Counted from the stretch's first letter, positions 34,603 to 44,037 are shown. The stretch: 64,000 bases of DNA from Corynebacterium halotolerans YIM 70093 = DSM 44683 (GCF_000341345.1 NC_020303.1:1-64000); one strand, 5' to 3'. Notes: generated by a model from the sequence alone, not told the origin. Program-made: numbers and translations.

Positions 34603-35337
34603 TCAGAAACCGAGATAGACCGAGATCAGGGCAAACAGTGCGAAGCCGACGGTGAGGAAGAGCGGGCCGAAACGGCTGGTTTCGCTCTCGTGCGCCTCGG
34701 TCATCATTTCCTCGACGACAACACTGGTCAGTACACCACCGGTCATGGCGAGCACAGACAGGGTGATGATGTCTGGAGCATCGCGTAAGGCGAAGTACCC
34801 GATGGTGGCCCCGAGAAAGATCGGGATCACGAAGCTGAGCGCCATAAGGATGCGCACACGGCGGCGTATGCCTGCCTGGCGCATGGAAGCGACAGCGGCG
34901 AAGCCTTCGGGGAAGTCAGCGGGGACTTGTCCGAGAGCGAGCAATAAACCCAGGGAGGGGTTGAGCACTGTGGCGGTACCAATCATGACACCGTCGCTGA
35001 ACAGGTCCAGCGAAACGCCGGAAAAGATGGCCAACGGGCCAGTGGTGTGTTCGCCCATTTTGAGCTTGTTCTGCACAATACCGATAAGCCTTTCGATGCC
35101 CATGAACAGCACTCCACCCACCGCAAAGGAAAGAACTGGGGCCCACGGCTGTTGCGCGTTGAAGGCCTCAGGCATCAGCTCCAGACCTACGACGGCCAAT
35201 ACAATGCCAGCGGCCAAGTGCAGGGCCAGGCTCAAGGCCCGTTCAGAGATCTTGAATACTTCCGAGGCCAGCCCACCAAGAAAGTTACCGGCTGCTGGCA
35301 ACGCAGCTAATACCAGTACAAGCGCAAATCCCTGCAT
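34603..35337 (-). CDS. ZIP-family metal transporter
   Basis: A 244-residue ZIP protein with about eight hydrophobic helices. Helix II-like LALHLAAGIVLAVVGLELMPEAF contains the conserved His and Glu, FSGVSLDLFSDGVMIGT corresponds to the helix IV metal-site region, and PADFPEGFAAVASM resembles helix V. ZIP proteins usually move Zn2+ or other divalent ions into the cytoplasm, although some bacterial members act in efflux. SD in the helix IV motif, in place of the usual HN, is a notable change. It lies downstream of, and in the same direction as, the CadA-like ATPase. Confidence 0.82.
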   Translation of the reverse strand: MQGFALVLVLAALPAAGNFLGGLASEVFKISERALSLALHLAAGIVLAVVGLELMPEAFNAQQPWAPVLSFAVGGVLFMGIERLIGIVQNKLKMGEHTTGPLAIFSGVSLDLFSDGVMIGTATVLNPSLGLLLALGQVPADFPEGFAAVASMRQAGIRRRVRILMALSFVIPIFLGATIGYFALRDAPDIITLSVLAMTGGVLTSVVVEEMMTEAHESETSRFGPLFLTVGFALFALISVYLGF

Positions 35338-35536
35338 GTGGGTCTTCTCCTTGCTGACCGATTGGTTGTGGCCTATTCAGAATTACTCGGGTTTTATACG
35401 GAAGGGCACGCGGCGAAAACGCGGCCAGAAGTGGGGCAGGGTCCAGCCGTTGCCGGTCAGGGTCTCGACAATATTGAAGAGTGACTCGACACCCCCTCTT
35501 GTCAGACTTGAATCTTCCCCTGCAGGCCGCATCGCT

Positions 35537-37507
35537 TTAGGTCCGGGCCTTGTTCTCTGCCTGCTCGTGCCTAGGCATTCTGACGGCCTCGTCTGGGGCA
35601 GGTGTTGGGTGTGGGGCGCGCGCAGCCCGCAGCCCGTTGGCGATGACAATGACCTCGGCGACCTCATGGACCAGGACAACGGCGGCCAGTCCCAGCACGC
35701 CGGTGATCGCCAGGGGGAGCAGGACAATGATGATCGCCAGGGACAGAAAAATATTCTGATTGATAATCGACCGTCCCAGGCGGGCGTGGTGCAGGGCCCG
35801 GGGGATCAGGCGCAGGTCATCACCGGTAAACGCCACATCCGCGGACTCGATCGCGGCATCTGAGCCCGTGGCACCCATGGCAATGCCGATATCGGCCGAT
35901 GCTAGGGCGGGAGCGTCGTTGATGCCGTCGCCGATCATCGCCACCGGGCCCCGCTCGGCCAGGTCGGCCACCGCCTGGGCCTTGTCCTCCGGGCGCAGCT
36001 GCGCCCGAACGTCCTGGATGCCGGCCTCGACGGCCAAAGCAGTGGCGGTACGCGTGTTGTCACCGGTGAGCATGGTGCTCCCGAAACCCTCACGGGTGAG
36101 CGTCTTGATGACGGTGGGGGTTTCCGGGCGCAGTTCATCGCGCACCCCGACCGCACCGACGGGCCGGTCGTCGCGGTGGACGATGACCACGGTCATGCCC
36201 TGGCTCTCCAGGGCCTCGACCTGGGTGGCCAGGGGACCGGGGGCAAGCCAGCGGGGGCTGCCGACCGCGATCTGTGCCCCGTCGATAACCCCGGTGATCC
36301 CCTGACCGGCGGCCTCGGCGACCTGCTGAGCGGCCGGTGCCTGGCGTGTGGCGGCGGTGATCGCGGATGCCAGCGGGTGGGTGCTATGGGACTCAAGTGC
36401 CGCGGCCCAGCCGAGAACATCCGCCCGGACGATGCCGTCGGTGGTCAGTAGCTCCGCGACGGTGGGCTGGTTGCGGGTCAGGGTGCCGGTTTTGTCCAGG
36501 GCCAGGTGCCGGATGCCGCCGAGGCGCTCGAAGGCGGCGCCGGACTTGATGACCACGCCGAACTTGCTGGCCGCACCGATTCCCGAGACCACCGTGACCG
36601 GCACCGAAATCGCCAGCGCACACGGAGAGGCCGCAACCAGGACCACCAGGGCACGTTCAATCCACACGCCCGGATCACCCAGCAAGGAACCGATGACGGC
36701 CACCAGGATGGCCAGGATGAGCACACCTGGCACCAGGGGCCGGGCCAGCCGGTCGGCAATGCGCGCCCGCTGTCCCTTCTCGTTCTGCGCCCGCTCGACC
36801 AGTTCAACCACGGTGGTCAAGGAGTTGTCCATGCCCGCGGCAGTGGCCTCGACTTCGAGGGCGCCGGTGGTGTTGATCGACCCGGCCAACACCGCATCGT
36901 CGGGGCCGACCTGGACGGGGATGGATTCACCAGTGATCGCCGAGACATCCAGGCTGCTGTGCCCGGAGCGGATGACCCCGTCTGTGGCCAGGCGTTCACC
37001 GGCAGCCAGCCGCAGCACGTCACCGGGAACGAGATCTTCGACCGGTACGGTGCGGGTGGCCCCATGGGCGGCAATGATGGTCGCGGTCGAGGGGAGCAGG
37101 GCCAGCAGAGCACGCAAACCCGAGCGGGCCTTGTCCATCGCCCGGTCCTCCAGTGCCTCGGCAATGGAGTAGAGGAAGGCCAGGGCCGCGGCCTCCTCGA
37201 TGAACCCGAGGAGCACGGCGCCGATGGCGCTGATGGTCATCAGCAACCCAATTCCCAGTTTTCCTCGGATGAACAGACTCTTCAGGGCTCCGGGGACGAA
37301 CTGGGAGGCACCCAGTAACAGGGAGACCCAAAACAGGGCGGTGGCCACCAGCCCTGCCCCGGGGACAAACCACTCCAAGATCAGGCCCGTCAGCAGGGTC
37401 AGGCCGGAGACTGCGGGGATGAGGATGGCCCGGTCACGCCACCAGGGGGTGTGCTCCTCGTTGTCTTTTTCCGCAGGGCTCGTGGCGGGTGCGCAACAGG
37501 CGTCCAT
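35537..37507 (-). CDS. cadA: CadA-like P1B-type heavy-metal ATPase
   Basis: A 656-residue metal-exporting ATPase. It begins MDACCAP with a vicinal Cys pair and has no HMA domain. Catalytic elements are DVSAITGESIPV in the actuator domain, the membrane metal motif SPC in VAASPCALAISV, the phosphorylation motif LALDKTGTLTRNQ, SHSTHPLASAI, MLTGDNTRTA and MIGDGINDAPALASADIGIAM. The SPC motif is unusual among P1B pumps, where CPC is more common for Zn/Cd, so specificity should be called with caution. ATG 37507 follows the CmtR-like gene by 5 bp, so the regulator and pump form an operon, probably for Cd2+/Pb2+/Zn2+ export. Confidence 0.9.
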   Translation of the reverse strand: MDACCAPATSPAEKDNEEHTPWWRDRAILIPAVSGLTLLTGLILEWFVPGAGLVATALFWVSLLLGASQFVPGALKSLFIRGKLGIGLLMTISAIGAVLLGFIEEAAALAFLYSIAEALEDRAMDKARSGLRALLALLPSTATIIAAHGATRTVPVEDLVPGDVLRLAAGERLATDGVIRSGHSSLDVSAITGESIPVQVGPDDAVLAGSINTTGALEVEATAAGMDNSLTTVVELVERAQNEKGQRARIADRLARPLVPGVLILAILVAVIGSLLGDPGVWIERALVVLVAASPCALAISVPVTVVSGIGAASKFGVVIKSGAAFERLGGIRHLALDKTGTLTRNQPTVAELLTTDGIVRADVLGWAAALESHSTHPLASAITAATRQAPAAQQVAEAAGQGITGVIDGAQIAVGSPRWLAPGPLATQVEALESQGMTVVIVHRDDRPVGAVGVRDELRPETPTVIKTLTREGFGSTMLTGDNTRTATALAVEAGIQDVRAQLRPEDKAQAVADLAERGPVAMIGDGINDAPALASADIGIAMGATGSDAAIESADVAFTGDDLRLIPRALHHARLGRSIINQNIFLSLAIIIVLLPLAITGVLGLAAVVLVHEVAEVIVIANGLRAARAPHPTPAPDEAVRMPRHEQAENKART

Positions 37508-37512
37508 TGTCC

Positions 37513-37872
37513 TTACCGCCCCTCGTCCACATCGCAGCAGCCGGCGACCGGGCATTGGGGGTCTAGACAGACGGCGTCCTCGTCGACGGCCAGGGTGGTC
37601 TCTAGCAGAGTGTTCAATGCCGTCGTCAGGTGGGCGTCGACGATCTCATATCGGGTGCGTCGTCCCTCCGGCTCGGCGACGACGATCCCGCAATCACGCA
37701 AACAGGCCAGATGGTTCGACACATTCGTTCGCGTCAATCCCAGCGTTTCGGCCAGCTGGGCCGGATATCCAGGGGCCTCCAGCAGGGACAGCAAGATCCG
37801 GGATCGGGTGGGATCGGCCATGGCCCGGCCCAGGCGGTTCATCACATCGAGACGGGGGGCAATAGTCAGCAT
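37513..37872 (-). CDS. cmtR: CmtR-like Cd/Pb-sensing ArsR-family repressor
   Basis: A 119-residue ArsR-family protein matching CmtR: RLGRAMADPTRSRILLSLLE, then YPAQLAETLGLTRTNVSNHLACLRDCG, whose two Cys in the recognition helix region match the metal ligands of CmtR. A Cys-rich tail, CLDPQCPVAGCCD, offers further ligands. The start at 37872 is leaderless-looking, with TATAGT seven bases before ATG. It precedes the CadA-like ATPase by 5 bp and should repress the operon until Cd2+ or Pb2+ binds. Confidence 0.9.
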   Translation of the reverse strand: MLTIAPRLDVMNRLGRAMADPTRSRILLSLLEAPGYPAQLAETLGLTRTNVSNHLACLRDCGIVVAEPEGRRTRYEIVDAHLTTALNTLLETTLAVDEDAVCLDPQCPVAGCCDVDEGR

Positions 37873-37882
37873 GCGCTGACTA
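37863..37882 (-). promoter_or_regulatory. cmtR promoter/operator dyad
   Basis: TAGTCAGC (37863-37870) and GCTGACTA (37875-37882) form a perfect dyad with a 4-bp spacer. Read on the minus strand, the right half contributes to the -10 box TATAGT, 7 nt before ATG 37872. The dyad covers both -10 and start codon, as expected for an autorepressor of a leaderless mRNA. Confidence 0.7.
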
Positions 37883-38033
37883 TACAGTGGGGGCTGACGG
37901 GTATGCAATCGTCCCCCTGCGGCTGTCCTCGGATACCTGACGAGGCGCGGTCCTGCAGTGCATCACTAGGGAGGGAGGTTGTCCCATGGCACGACACACC
38001 TGCACTCGGGGTTAATTGGGAGTCTTCTACTTC

Positions 38034-38642
38034 TTAAGGCATGTCGCGACCTCGGACGATCAGCATGCTGACACCGGCGATGACACCAAAGATGGCCAAC
38101 CCCGCGAGGGTCAAGACTATCGGATTATTGAATCTAGAGGCGTCCTCCTCGACGGCATTTCCCGCGGTCGCGGTCTCTTCCGGCTCCTCTGTGTTCTCCG
38201 TCTGATCGGCGCCGGCGTTTGTCGTGGCGGTATCAGCTGGTTGCGCCGCATCGCCAGCGACGGTGAAGGTCGTCGCGTTACGGGTGGCGTGGCCGTCGGA
38301 GGAGATGATCTGGAAACCGACGGTGTAGTCACCGGGCCCAGCGCCCACATCCGCAGGCAAATCGAGGACCACCGACTGGCCGTCGATAGTCGGCTCGCCA
38401 CTGAACAGGACCTCACCGGAGTTTTGGTCCGTGATGGCCAAGGTGCTGAAACCCTCCCGGGGAAGCCCCGAGAACTCCAGCTCAATGCTGGGTGGGAACT
38501 CCTCCACCACCGCACCGTCCGCGGGGTTGCCGCCGATCACGGCGTCGTGCGCCAGCACCGCCGGGGCGGCGGCGAAAGCCACGACACCGGCCGCCACCAC
38601 AGCGGCCAGCACACGACGAGGGGGCATGAGGGAGATGATCAC
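38034..38642 (-). CDS. copC: CopC-domain copper-binding protein with C-terminal membrane anchor
   Basis: A 202-residue exported protein: signal peptide (VLAAVVAAGVVAFAAAPAVLAHD), a CopC domain starting at the predicted mature N-terminal AHD with its copper-ligand His, and a second ligand region YTVGFQIISSDGHATRN. An acidic linker follows, then a membrane helix (IVLTLAGLAIFGVIAGVSMLI). GTG 38642 has AGGAGG six bases upstream and is preferred over ATG 38627. It binds Cu outside the membrane and probably works with the CopD-CtaG fusion encoded divergently 300 bp away. Confidence 0.9.
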   Translation of the reverse strand: MIISLMPPRRVLAAVVAAGVVAFAAAPAVLAHDAVIGGNPADGAVVEEFPPSIELEFSGLPREGFSTLAITDQNSGEVLFSGEPTIDGQSVVLDLPADVGAGPGDYTVGFQIISSDGHATRNATTFTVAGDAAQPADTATTNAGADQTENTEEPEETATAGNAVEEDASRFNNPIVLTLAGLAIFGVIAGVSMLIVRGRDMP

Positions 38643-38940
38643 GAAAGTCCTCCTGGACTGGGCCGATTCTTCTGGAGGTCAGCGACTAAGGCACCGGCCT
38701 GCGGGAGGTGCCAAGAGACTGGTCGGGACGGGCAGGAGGAAAGTTCCCGGCCTCGTCGTGTTTACCGGGTGTTATTTCTCACAGATGGTGGCGCCTCAGC
38801 AGGGGCGGCGGACCTCACGGATCAACCCGGGTCGAGGCACTTTGGAAGAACACCAGCAGACCACATTAGGGTAAACCTCACGCCAGCTTCCGAACACCCC
38901 ACGAGAGCGGAGGCGGCATCGGACGGCGAAATGGACACAG
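38643..38940. other. Divergent copC / copD-ctaG promoter region
   Basis: About 300 bp with no gene. It must contain both promoters; no CsoR-like G/C-tract dyad of the kind seen near copA and copZ is evident. Confidence 0.4.
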
Positions 38941-41010
38941 ATGACCCACCCGGTAAACGACACTCCCGCTGCCACAGATGCGACCGCAGGGAAGGCCCCC
39001 ACCACCGGGAGCCGGCCTAAGGATCGGGTGCGCCCCATCTGGCCGCTGTACCTGCTCTTCCTCGTCGTCGCCGGTGCAATCGGCGGGACGATTGCCTACA
39101 GCTTCCTCGGCGAGTCCCTCGCAGCCCTGGGGATTCCCGACCCCGGCATCGCCACCACCTTCGGACTGCCGTTTTTCCGCGCGGTCGGCTGGATGCTCGC
39201 TGCCCTGTCGGCAGGCTCCTTCCTGTTTGCCGCCTTCCTCATCTCCCCACGGCTACCCGGCGGTGATAACGCCCGGCTGACTGGGGCCTCGTTGACCGTG
39301 GACGGACACCTCGCCTCCCGCACCGGGGCGGTCGCGGCGCTGTGCTTCGGGCTTGTCGCGTTGTTGATGATCCCGCTGGTGCTCTCGGATGTCTCCGGCA
39401 CCCCCCTGGTCCAGACACTGGGCCCAGAGGCCCTGGCGGTGGCCCTCGAGCAGGTGGCCATGGCCCAGGTATGGCTGATCGTGGCCCTTATTGCCCTGGT
39501 TACCGGTGCTACGGGCCTCATGAGTAGATCGTGGATCACCCAACCACTGCTGCTGCTCGGGTCGATCCTCATGATCATCCCCCTGGGCCTGACGGGGCAC
39601 TCCTCCTCGGGCGGTGACCATGACTTTGGCACCAACTCCTACCTGTGGCACCTGATCTTCCTGGTCCTGTGGGTCGGCGGACTCATGGCGCTGCTCGCTC
39701 ATGGCCGCCGCCTGGGACCGGATCTGGACATCGCCCTGCGCCGCTACTCGGCGATCGCCCTGTTCTCGATCATCGTCATGGCGGTCTCCGGACTGGTCAA
39801 CGCCAGCATCCGCATCGAGTTCTCCGACTGGTTCACCACCCGCTACGGCCTGATCATCGTGGCCAAGACCGTCGGCGTGATCATCCTCGGTATCTTCGGC
39901 TGGCTGCACCGGGCCTGGGTCGTCCCGAAGGTGCAAGCCGATCCCACCGACCGCCGCCTGTTCCACCAGGTTGCGATCGTCGAGGTACTCGTCATGGCGG
40001 CGGTCACCGGTATCGCCATCACCATGGGGCGTACCCCGCCGCCCCCACCGCGTGAGCCCAACCTCTCACAGATGGCCACCCAGCTCGGCTACGAGTTGTA
40101 CGACAAACCCACCATCCTCAACGTGTGGGGCATGTGGCGCTTTGACCTGCTGTTTGGCACCCTCGCCCTGCTACTGGCTGCCGGCTACCTCCACGGCGTG
40201 TACCGGGCCCGCCGCACGGGGAAGAGCTGGGCGACGGGACGGACCATCTGGTGGCTCCTGGGATGTACGGCCCTGCTGGTGACGATGTCCTCCGGCATTG
40301 GCCTGAACATGGCCGCCACCTTCTCGGCACACATGGTCGGCCACATCATCTTGTCGCTGGTCGTACCCGTCCTCCTCGTCCTCGGCGCCCCGCTGACCCT
40401 ACTGATGACCGCCTATGACTCCGGCCCGCCAGACAGGCCGGGCATCTACGACTGGGTGCGCGCCTTTACCCGCAGCCGGCTGGTGGGGATTATCACCCAT
40501 CCGGTAGTCAATACCGTCCAGTTCCTGGTCTTTTTCTACGTGATGTACTTGCTCATCCCGCTTTATGAGCTGATGATCTCCGAGCATGCGGGACATTTGA
40601 TCATGAACACCGTGCTCCTGGTCTCCGGCTGCTTCTACTTCTGGGGGATGCTCGGGCCCGACCCCATCCCGTATCGTCGTCCGGCTCCGGTCCGCCTGGG
40701 GTGGCTGGCCGCCTCCCTGCCGGTCCATCTGATCTTCGGCATCTACCTCCTTCAGCTCGACACCATCTTGGGCGAGGAGTTCTACCGCTCGCTGCTCCTG
40801 CCCTGGGAGCTGGACCTGCTGGCCGACCAGCACACCGCCGTTCTGTTCTGGGCCGCGGGCATGGTCCCGCTGGCTGTCGTCGCCTTCCTGCTCATCCGCC
40901 AGTGGCCGGGCGCCGGCGGGGACGCCAGGGGTAGTGAGGAAAAGACCACCACCGACACCGGTGAGAGATCGCTGGTCCACCACGACAGCCCAGGAACCGG
41001 CACGCCCTAG
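38941..41010 (+). CDS. CopD-CtaG fusion membrane protein
   Basis: A 689-residue polytopic protein with about 15 membrane helices. The first half (about 35-330) is CopD-like (TGHSSSGGDHDFGTNSYLWH and VLWVGGLMALLAHGRR with potential copper His). The second half (about 370-650) is caa3_CtaG-like (FDLLFGTLALLLAAGYLHGV, AATFSAHMVGHIILSLVVPV and HAGHLIMN). This bifunctional architecture is common in actinobacteria and links copper import with delivery to cytochrome oxidase. Paired divergently with copC. A 70-bp relic of a similar gene occurs at 59838. Confidence 0.92.
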   Translation: MTHPVNDTPAATDATAGKAPTTGSRPKDRVRPIWPLYLLFLVVAGAIGGTIAYSFLGESLAALGIPDPGIATTFGLPFFRAVGWMLAALSAGSFLFAAFLISPRLPGGDNARLTGASLTVDGHLASRTGAVAALCFGLVALLMIPLVLSDVSGTPLVQTLGPEALAVALEQVAMAQVWLIVALIALVTGATGLMSRSWITQPLLLLGSILMIIPLGLTGHSSSGGDHDFGTNSYLWHLIFLVLWVGGLMALLAHGRRLGPDLDIALRRYSAIALFSIIVMAVSGLVNASIRIEFSDWFTTRYGLIIVAKTVGVIILGIFGWLHRAWVVPKVQADPTDRRLFHQVAIVEVLVMAAVTGIAITMGRTPPPPPREPNLSQMATQLGYELYDKPTILNVWGMWRFDLLFGTLALLLAAGYLHGVYRARRTGKSWATGRTIWWLLGCTALLVTMSSGIGLNMAATFSAHMVGHIILSLVVPVLLVLGAPLTLLMTAYDSGPPDRPGIYDWVRAFTRSRLVGIITHPVVNTVQFLVFFYVMYLLIPLYELMISEHAGHLIMNTVLLVSGCFYFWGMLGPDPIPYRRPAPVRLGWLAASLPVHLIFGIYLLQLDTILGEEFYRSLLLPWELDLLADQHTAVLFWAAGMVPLAVVAFLLIRQWPGAGGDARGSEEKTTTDTGERSLVHHDSPGTGTP

Positions 41011-41360
41011 CTGTCCCCGCTCACCAGTGGTACCGGTGAAAGGTCACCGGAGCGGCCGGGAAGCCGCCGGAGTCCGGCCAGGAATACCCAAGCCGTGACC
41101 CCTTTTTATGAGGTCAATTATGGGCGGGGAACAACCCTCGGCACGGTGTAGTCGCCTTCGCCAATCCCCTGAAAATGCCGGTGAGCATGCTGTGAAAAGG
41201 GTAAAAGAATCACTAAACGCGCGTTCCGACTGGCTCCCTTGGAGGGCCAGGCGCTAGTGTTACGTCCGTAAATAACGGAACGGTCACAATCTGGTCTCCA
41301 ACGAGTACGATACTGGGGTCGAGCGTGGCGGGACATACGGACAACGATGGAAGAAGATTC
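41011..41360. other. Promoter region of the M23 peptidase gene
   Basis: No gene is seen in these 350 bp. A small dyad, TCCGT-AAATA-ACGGA, lies at 41265-41279 about 80 bp before the start and may bind a regulator. Confidence 0.4.
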
Positions 41361-42107
41361 ATGCGCTTGAAGGCTCGGCGATCAGCCGGAGGAAAACACC
41401 GCAAGATCACCACCTCGCAGACCAAGGGCCGTGTGGCGCTGGTGGCCGTGGCCGCAGGCGCGGTTTCGTCGGCAGGTGTGGGCGGGGCCGCAGCAGCAAC
41501 GCTGCAGGCCCAACCCGAGGATCCGGCTTCCCCGGGAGTCGCCGCCGTCGACGTGGAGCTGGCCGGCACTGACACCGCCCTGTCCTCGACTGTGGCGGAG
41601 GCGGCACCGCAGGTTCTCGCGATCTCGGAGTACAAGCCGGCCGCCAACGTCGACGGGCAGTTGGACAAGGCGGTTGAGTATGCTGCCGAACGGGCCGAGG
41701 CCGAACGTCTTGCCAATGCTCCGTCCGTGGTCAAGCCTGCCGAAGGCACCTTCACTTCCGGTTTCGGTATGCGCTGGGGCAGCCTCCACGCCGGCCTGGA
41801 CATCGCCAACGTCGTGGGTACCCCGATTCTCGCGGCCATGGGCGGCACCGTGATCGACTCGGGCCCGGCCTCGGGTTTCGGTCAGTGGATCCGTATCCAG
41901 CACGACGACGGATCGATTGCCGTCTACGGCCATATGGAGACCCTCGACGTGAGCGTCGGCGAGCGCGTCACCGCCGGCCAGAAGATCGCCGGCATGGGCA
42001 ACCGAGGTTTTTCCACCGGTTCCCACCTGCATTTTGAGCTCTACCCGACCGGTAGCGGTGCCGTGGACCCTGCCCCCTGGTTCGCCGAGCACGGCATCAC
42101 CTTCTAA
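41361..42107 (+). CDS. Exported M23-family peptidase (LytM-type)
   Basis: A 248-residue cell-wall hydrolase candidate. A basic N-terminus is followed by a secretion or anchor segment (VALVAVAAGAVSSAGVGGAAAA), an Ala/Glu-rich helical linker (LDKAVEYAAERAEAERLAN), and a complete M23 domain: GFGMRWGSLHAGLDIA with zinc ligands, VYGHMETLDV, and GSHLHFELYP. All expected catalytic residues are present. ATG 41361 has GGAAGAAG upstream. M23 enzymes cut peptidoglycan peptides, so a role in envelope remodelling is expected; why it travels with metal genes is unclear. Confidence 0.9.
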   Translation: MRLKARRSAGGKHRKITTSQTKGRVALVAVAAGAVSSAGVGGAAAATLQAQPEDPASPGVAAVDVELAGTDTALSSTVAEAAPQVLAISEYKPAANVDGQLDKAVEYAAERAEAERLANAPSVVKPAEGTFTSGFGMRWGSLHAGLDIANVVGTPILAAMGGTVIDSGPASGFGQWIRIQHDDGSIAVYGHMETLDVSVGERVTAGQKIAGMGNRGFSTGSHLHFELYPTGSGAVDPAPWFAEHGITF

Positions 42108-42211
42108 ACCCTTCCCCATTCAAGACAAAATACAGTCCTGGCCCCCAGGCCCACCTTCGTGGTCTGGGCGTCAGGCCATGAGCCCAGTCATCCTGGGTCA
42201 CGCTGGTGATT

Positions 42212-42231
42212 AGTACACGGGATTGTGTACT
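42212..42231 (+). promoter_or_regulatory. Operator dyad upstream of the second CmtR-like gene
   Basis: AGTACAC (42212-42218) and GTGTACT (42225-42231) form a perfect 7-bp dyad with a 6-bp spacer, 10 bp before the ATG at 42242. No Shine-Dalgarno is visible, again suggesting a very short or absent leader. Confidence 0.65.
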
Positions 42232-42241
42232 GTCTATCGTT

Positions 42242-42574
42242 ATGAGCACGGCGACCGTCACCCACACCTCGGCGTTGTCCCGGGTGGGTAATGCCCTGTC
42301 CGATGACACCCGGACCGGGATTCTGTTGGCCCTGCGTAACGGGCCGGCCCGACCGTCCGAGCTGGCCCGGCAGTTGGATGTCTCCAAACAGGTGATGTCG
42401 AATCAGTTGGCTTGCCTGCGAGGATGCGGACTGGTGACCTCCATCCCGGAGGGGCGCAACGTCTGGTATTCGCTGGCTGATCCCCGGCTGGGTCATGTCC
42501 TGGGCGAGTTGCTTGAGTTGGTGGTCACCATCGATCCGACCTGCTGCTCGCCGGACGGCTGCACCTGCTCATAA
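42242..42574 (+). CDS. CmtR-like ArsR-family repressor with Cys-rich tail
   Basis: A 110-residue ArsR-family protein: LSRVGNALSDDTRTGILLALRN, then RPSELARQLDVSKQVMSNQLACLRGCGLV with CmtR-like Cys in the recognition region, the wing IPEGRNVWYSL, and the tail CCSPDGCTCS with four cysteines. It is clearly related to, but distinct from, the regulator at 37.5 kb. It precedes the DsbA/VKOR pair by about 90 bp, so it may regulate a thiol-redox operon in response to a thiophilic metal. Confidence 0.87.
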   Translation: MSTATVTHTSALSRVGNALSDDTRTGILLALRNGPARPSELARQLDVSKQVMSNQLACLRGCGLVTSIPEGRNVWYSLADPRLGHVLGELLELVVTIDPTCCSPDGCTCS

Positions 42575-42666
42575 TCACCCCAGGGCCGAGAGGGATTCGT
42601 CGGCGTCGTGCCGGGCGACCCTGAACCCACTGCCCTGACTCCCGCCAGAGATAGAACGGAACCCTC

Positions 42667-43374
42667 GTGAGCACCCCCACCAACCGCACCACCTCCCCCC
42701 GACCTTCCGGGAACTGGCGAAAAGCCCAGATAATTGTCTGGGTAGTGCTGGCTATCGTCGTGATCGCCGGGATCGTCGCCTTCCTCATCGGCCGGGCGGA
42801 TTCCGCTCCGGAGTCCGCCCCGGAAGCTGTGACCAGTGATGCCGGCCAGGTGGTCCGGGACAACAGTCGGGTGCTGTCTCAGGCGCCGAATGAGAAGGCT
42901 GTGCTGGTGGAGTTCCTCGACTTTGAGTGCGAGGCCTGCCGGGCGGCGTACCCCTTTGTGGAGGAACTGCGGGAGGAGTACTCAGACACCGTCACTTTCG
43001 TTAACCGCTACTTCCCGTTGCCGGGCCACCGCAACTCCATGCCGGCTGCCGTGGCCGTCGAGGCCGCTGCCCAGCAGGGCCAGTACGAAGCGATGTACCA
43101 CCGGATGTTTGAAACCCAGCCCGAGTGGGGCGAGTCCGCCGAGGATAACAGCGAGGTCTTCCGCGGCTTCGCTGAGGACCTGGGATTGGACATGGCCGCC
43201 TATGACGCCGCCGTCGCCGATCCGGCCACCGAGGAACGGGTCCGGCTCGATGTGGCTGACGGAACGGCCCTGGGTGTGCGCGGCACCCCGACCTTCTTCC
43301 TCGATGGCCAGCCCCTTGTCCCGGACTCCCTTGAGCAGTTCCGGGCCGAGGTCGACGCGGCCGCCGCCGACTAA
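42667..43374 (+). CDS. Membrane-anchored DsbA-like thiol oxidoreductase
   Basis: A 235-residue protein with an N-terminal membrane helix (IIVWVVLAIVVIAGIVAFLIG) and an exported thioredoxin-fold domain carrying the active site CEAC in FLDFECEACRAAYPF and the cis-Pro loop GVRGTPTFFLDG. It should form disulfides in exported proteins, reoxidised by the VKOR encoded 9 bp downstream. GTG 42667 is the start. Confidence 0.9.
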   Translation: MSTPTNRTTSPRPSGNWRKAQIIVWVVLAIVVIAGIVAFLIGRADSAPESAPEAVTSDAGQVVRDNSRVLSQAPNEKAVLVEFLDFECEACRAAYPFVEELREEYSDTVTFVNRYFPLPGHRNSMPAAVAVEAAAQQGQYEAMYHRMFETQPEWGESAEDNSEVFRGFAEDLGLDMAAYDAAVADPATEERVRLDVADGTALGVRGTPTFFLDGQPLVPDSLEQFRAEVDAAAAD

Positions 43375-43383
43375 CCCGAATCG

Positions 43384-44037
43384 ATGACGCACTCAGTCAC
43401 CGCCCAAGACGAAAATGAGGTTCTCGTGACCGAAACGAACGATAAGACCTCTCTACCAGCCTTCGTCCGGGACCGTCCTTTCGCCCTCATCCTGCTGGTC
43501 ACCGGTGTGATCGGATGGGTGGCCTCCGGTATTCTGGTGCTCGAGCGCCTGGCCCTCTACGAGGACGCCGAGCACGTCACCACCTGCGACCTCAACGCCC
43601 TGGTCTCCTGCGGGAAGGTGATGGGCACCTGGCAGTCCGAACTGTTCGGCTTCCCCAACCCTTTGATCGGCATCGTCGCTTTCGCCGTGGTTATCACCAC
43701 CGCGATGGCGATGCTGTCTGGGGCTCGGCTCGGCGACTGGTACTGGGCCGGCCTGCAGGCCGGGGTGAGCGTGGGCCTGGTGCTCATTATCTGGTTGTGG
43801 TACCAGGCCCTGTTCGTTATCCACATTCTGTGCCTGTACTGCATGGTGGTGTGGGCGGTGATGATCCCGTTGTTCATCCTGCTGACCGTGCGTAACCTCG
43901 CCCGTGGGCTCTTTCCCGCCTCCCCTGCCGTGGTGCGGTTTTCCTCCCAGTGGGCGGGCACCCTGATCGCCGTGGTCTACGTCGCCGTGGCTGCCTCGGT
44001 GTTTGTCAGCTTCTACTCCGATTTCACCGGCCTCTGA
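43384..44037 (+). CDS. VKOR-family disulfide-generating membrane protein
   Basis: A 217-residue vitamin K epoxide reductase homologue with about five helices. The loop Cys pair (TTCDLNALVSCGKVMG) and the CLYC active site in VIHILCLYCMVVW are present, as is the conserved WQSELFGFPNPLIGI region. It oxidises DsbA and passes electrons to menaquinone. An in-frame GTG at 43426 has a better ribosome site (GAGG five bases upstream) and may be the true start. Together with the preceding gene this is the standard actinobacterial oxidative-folding pair. Confidence 0.9.
   Translation: MTHSVTAQDENEVLVTETNDKTSLPAFVRDRPFALILLVTGVIGWVASGILVLERLALYEDAEHVTTCDLNALVSCGKVMGTWQSELFGFPNPLIGIVAFAVVITTAMAMLSGARLGDWYWAGLQAGVSVGLVLIIWLWYQALFVIHILCLYCMVVWAVMIPLFILLTVRNLARGLFPASPAVVRFSSQWAGTLIAVVYVAVAASVFVSFYSDFTGL

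Noticed and set aside
38016..39020. A 334-codon plus-strand frame across copC
   Set aside because: It overlaps copC antisense and the start of the CopD-CtaG gene in another frame, and has no recognisable domain.
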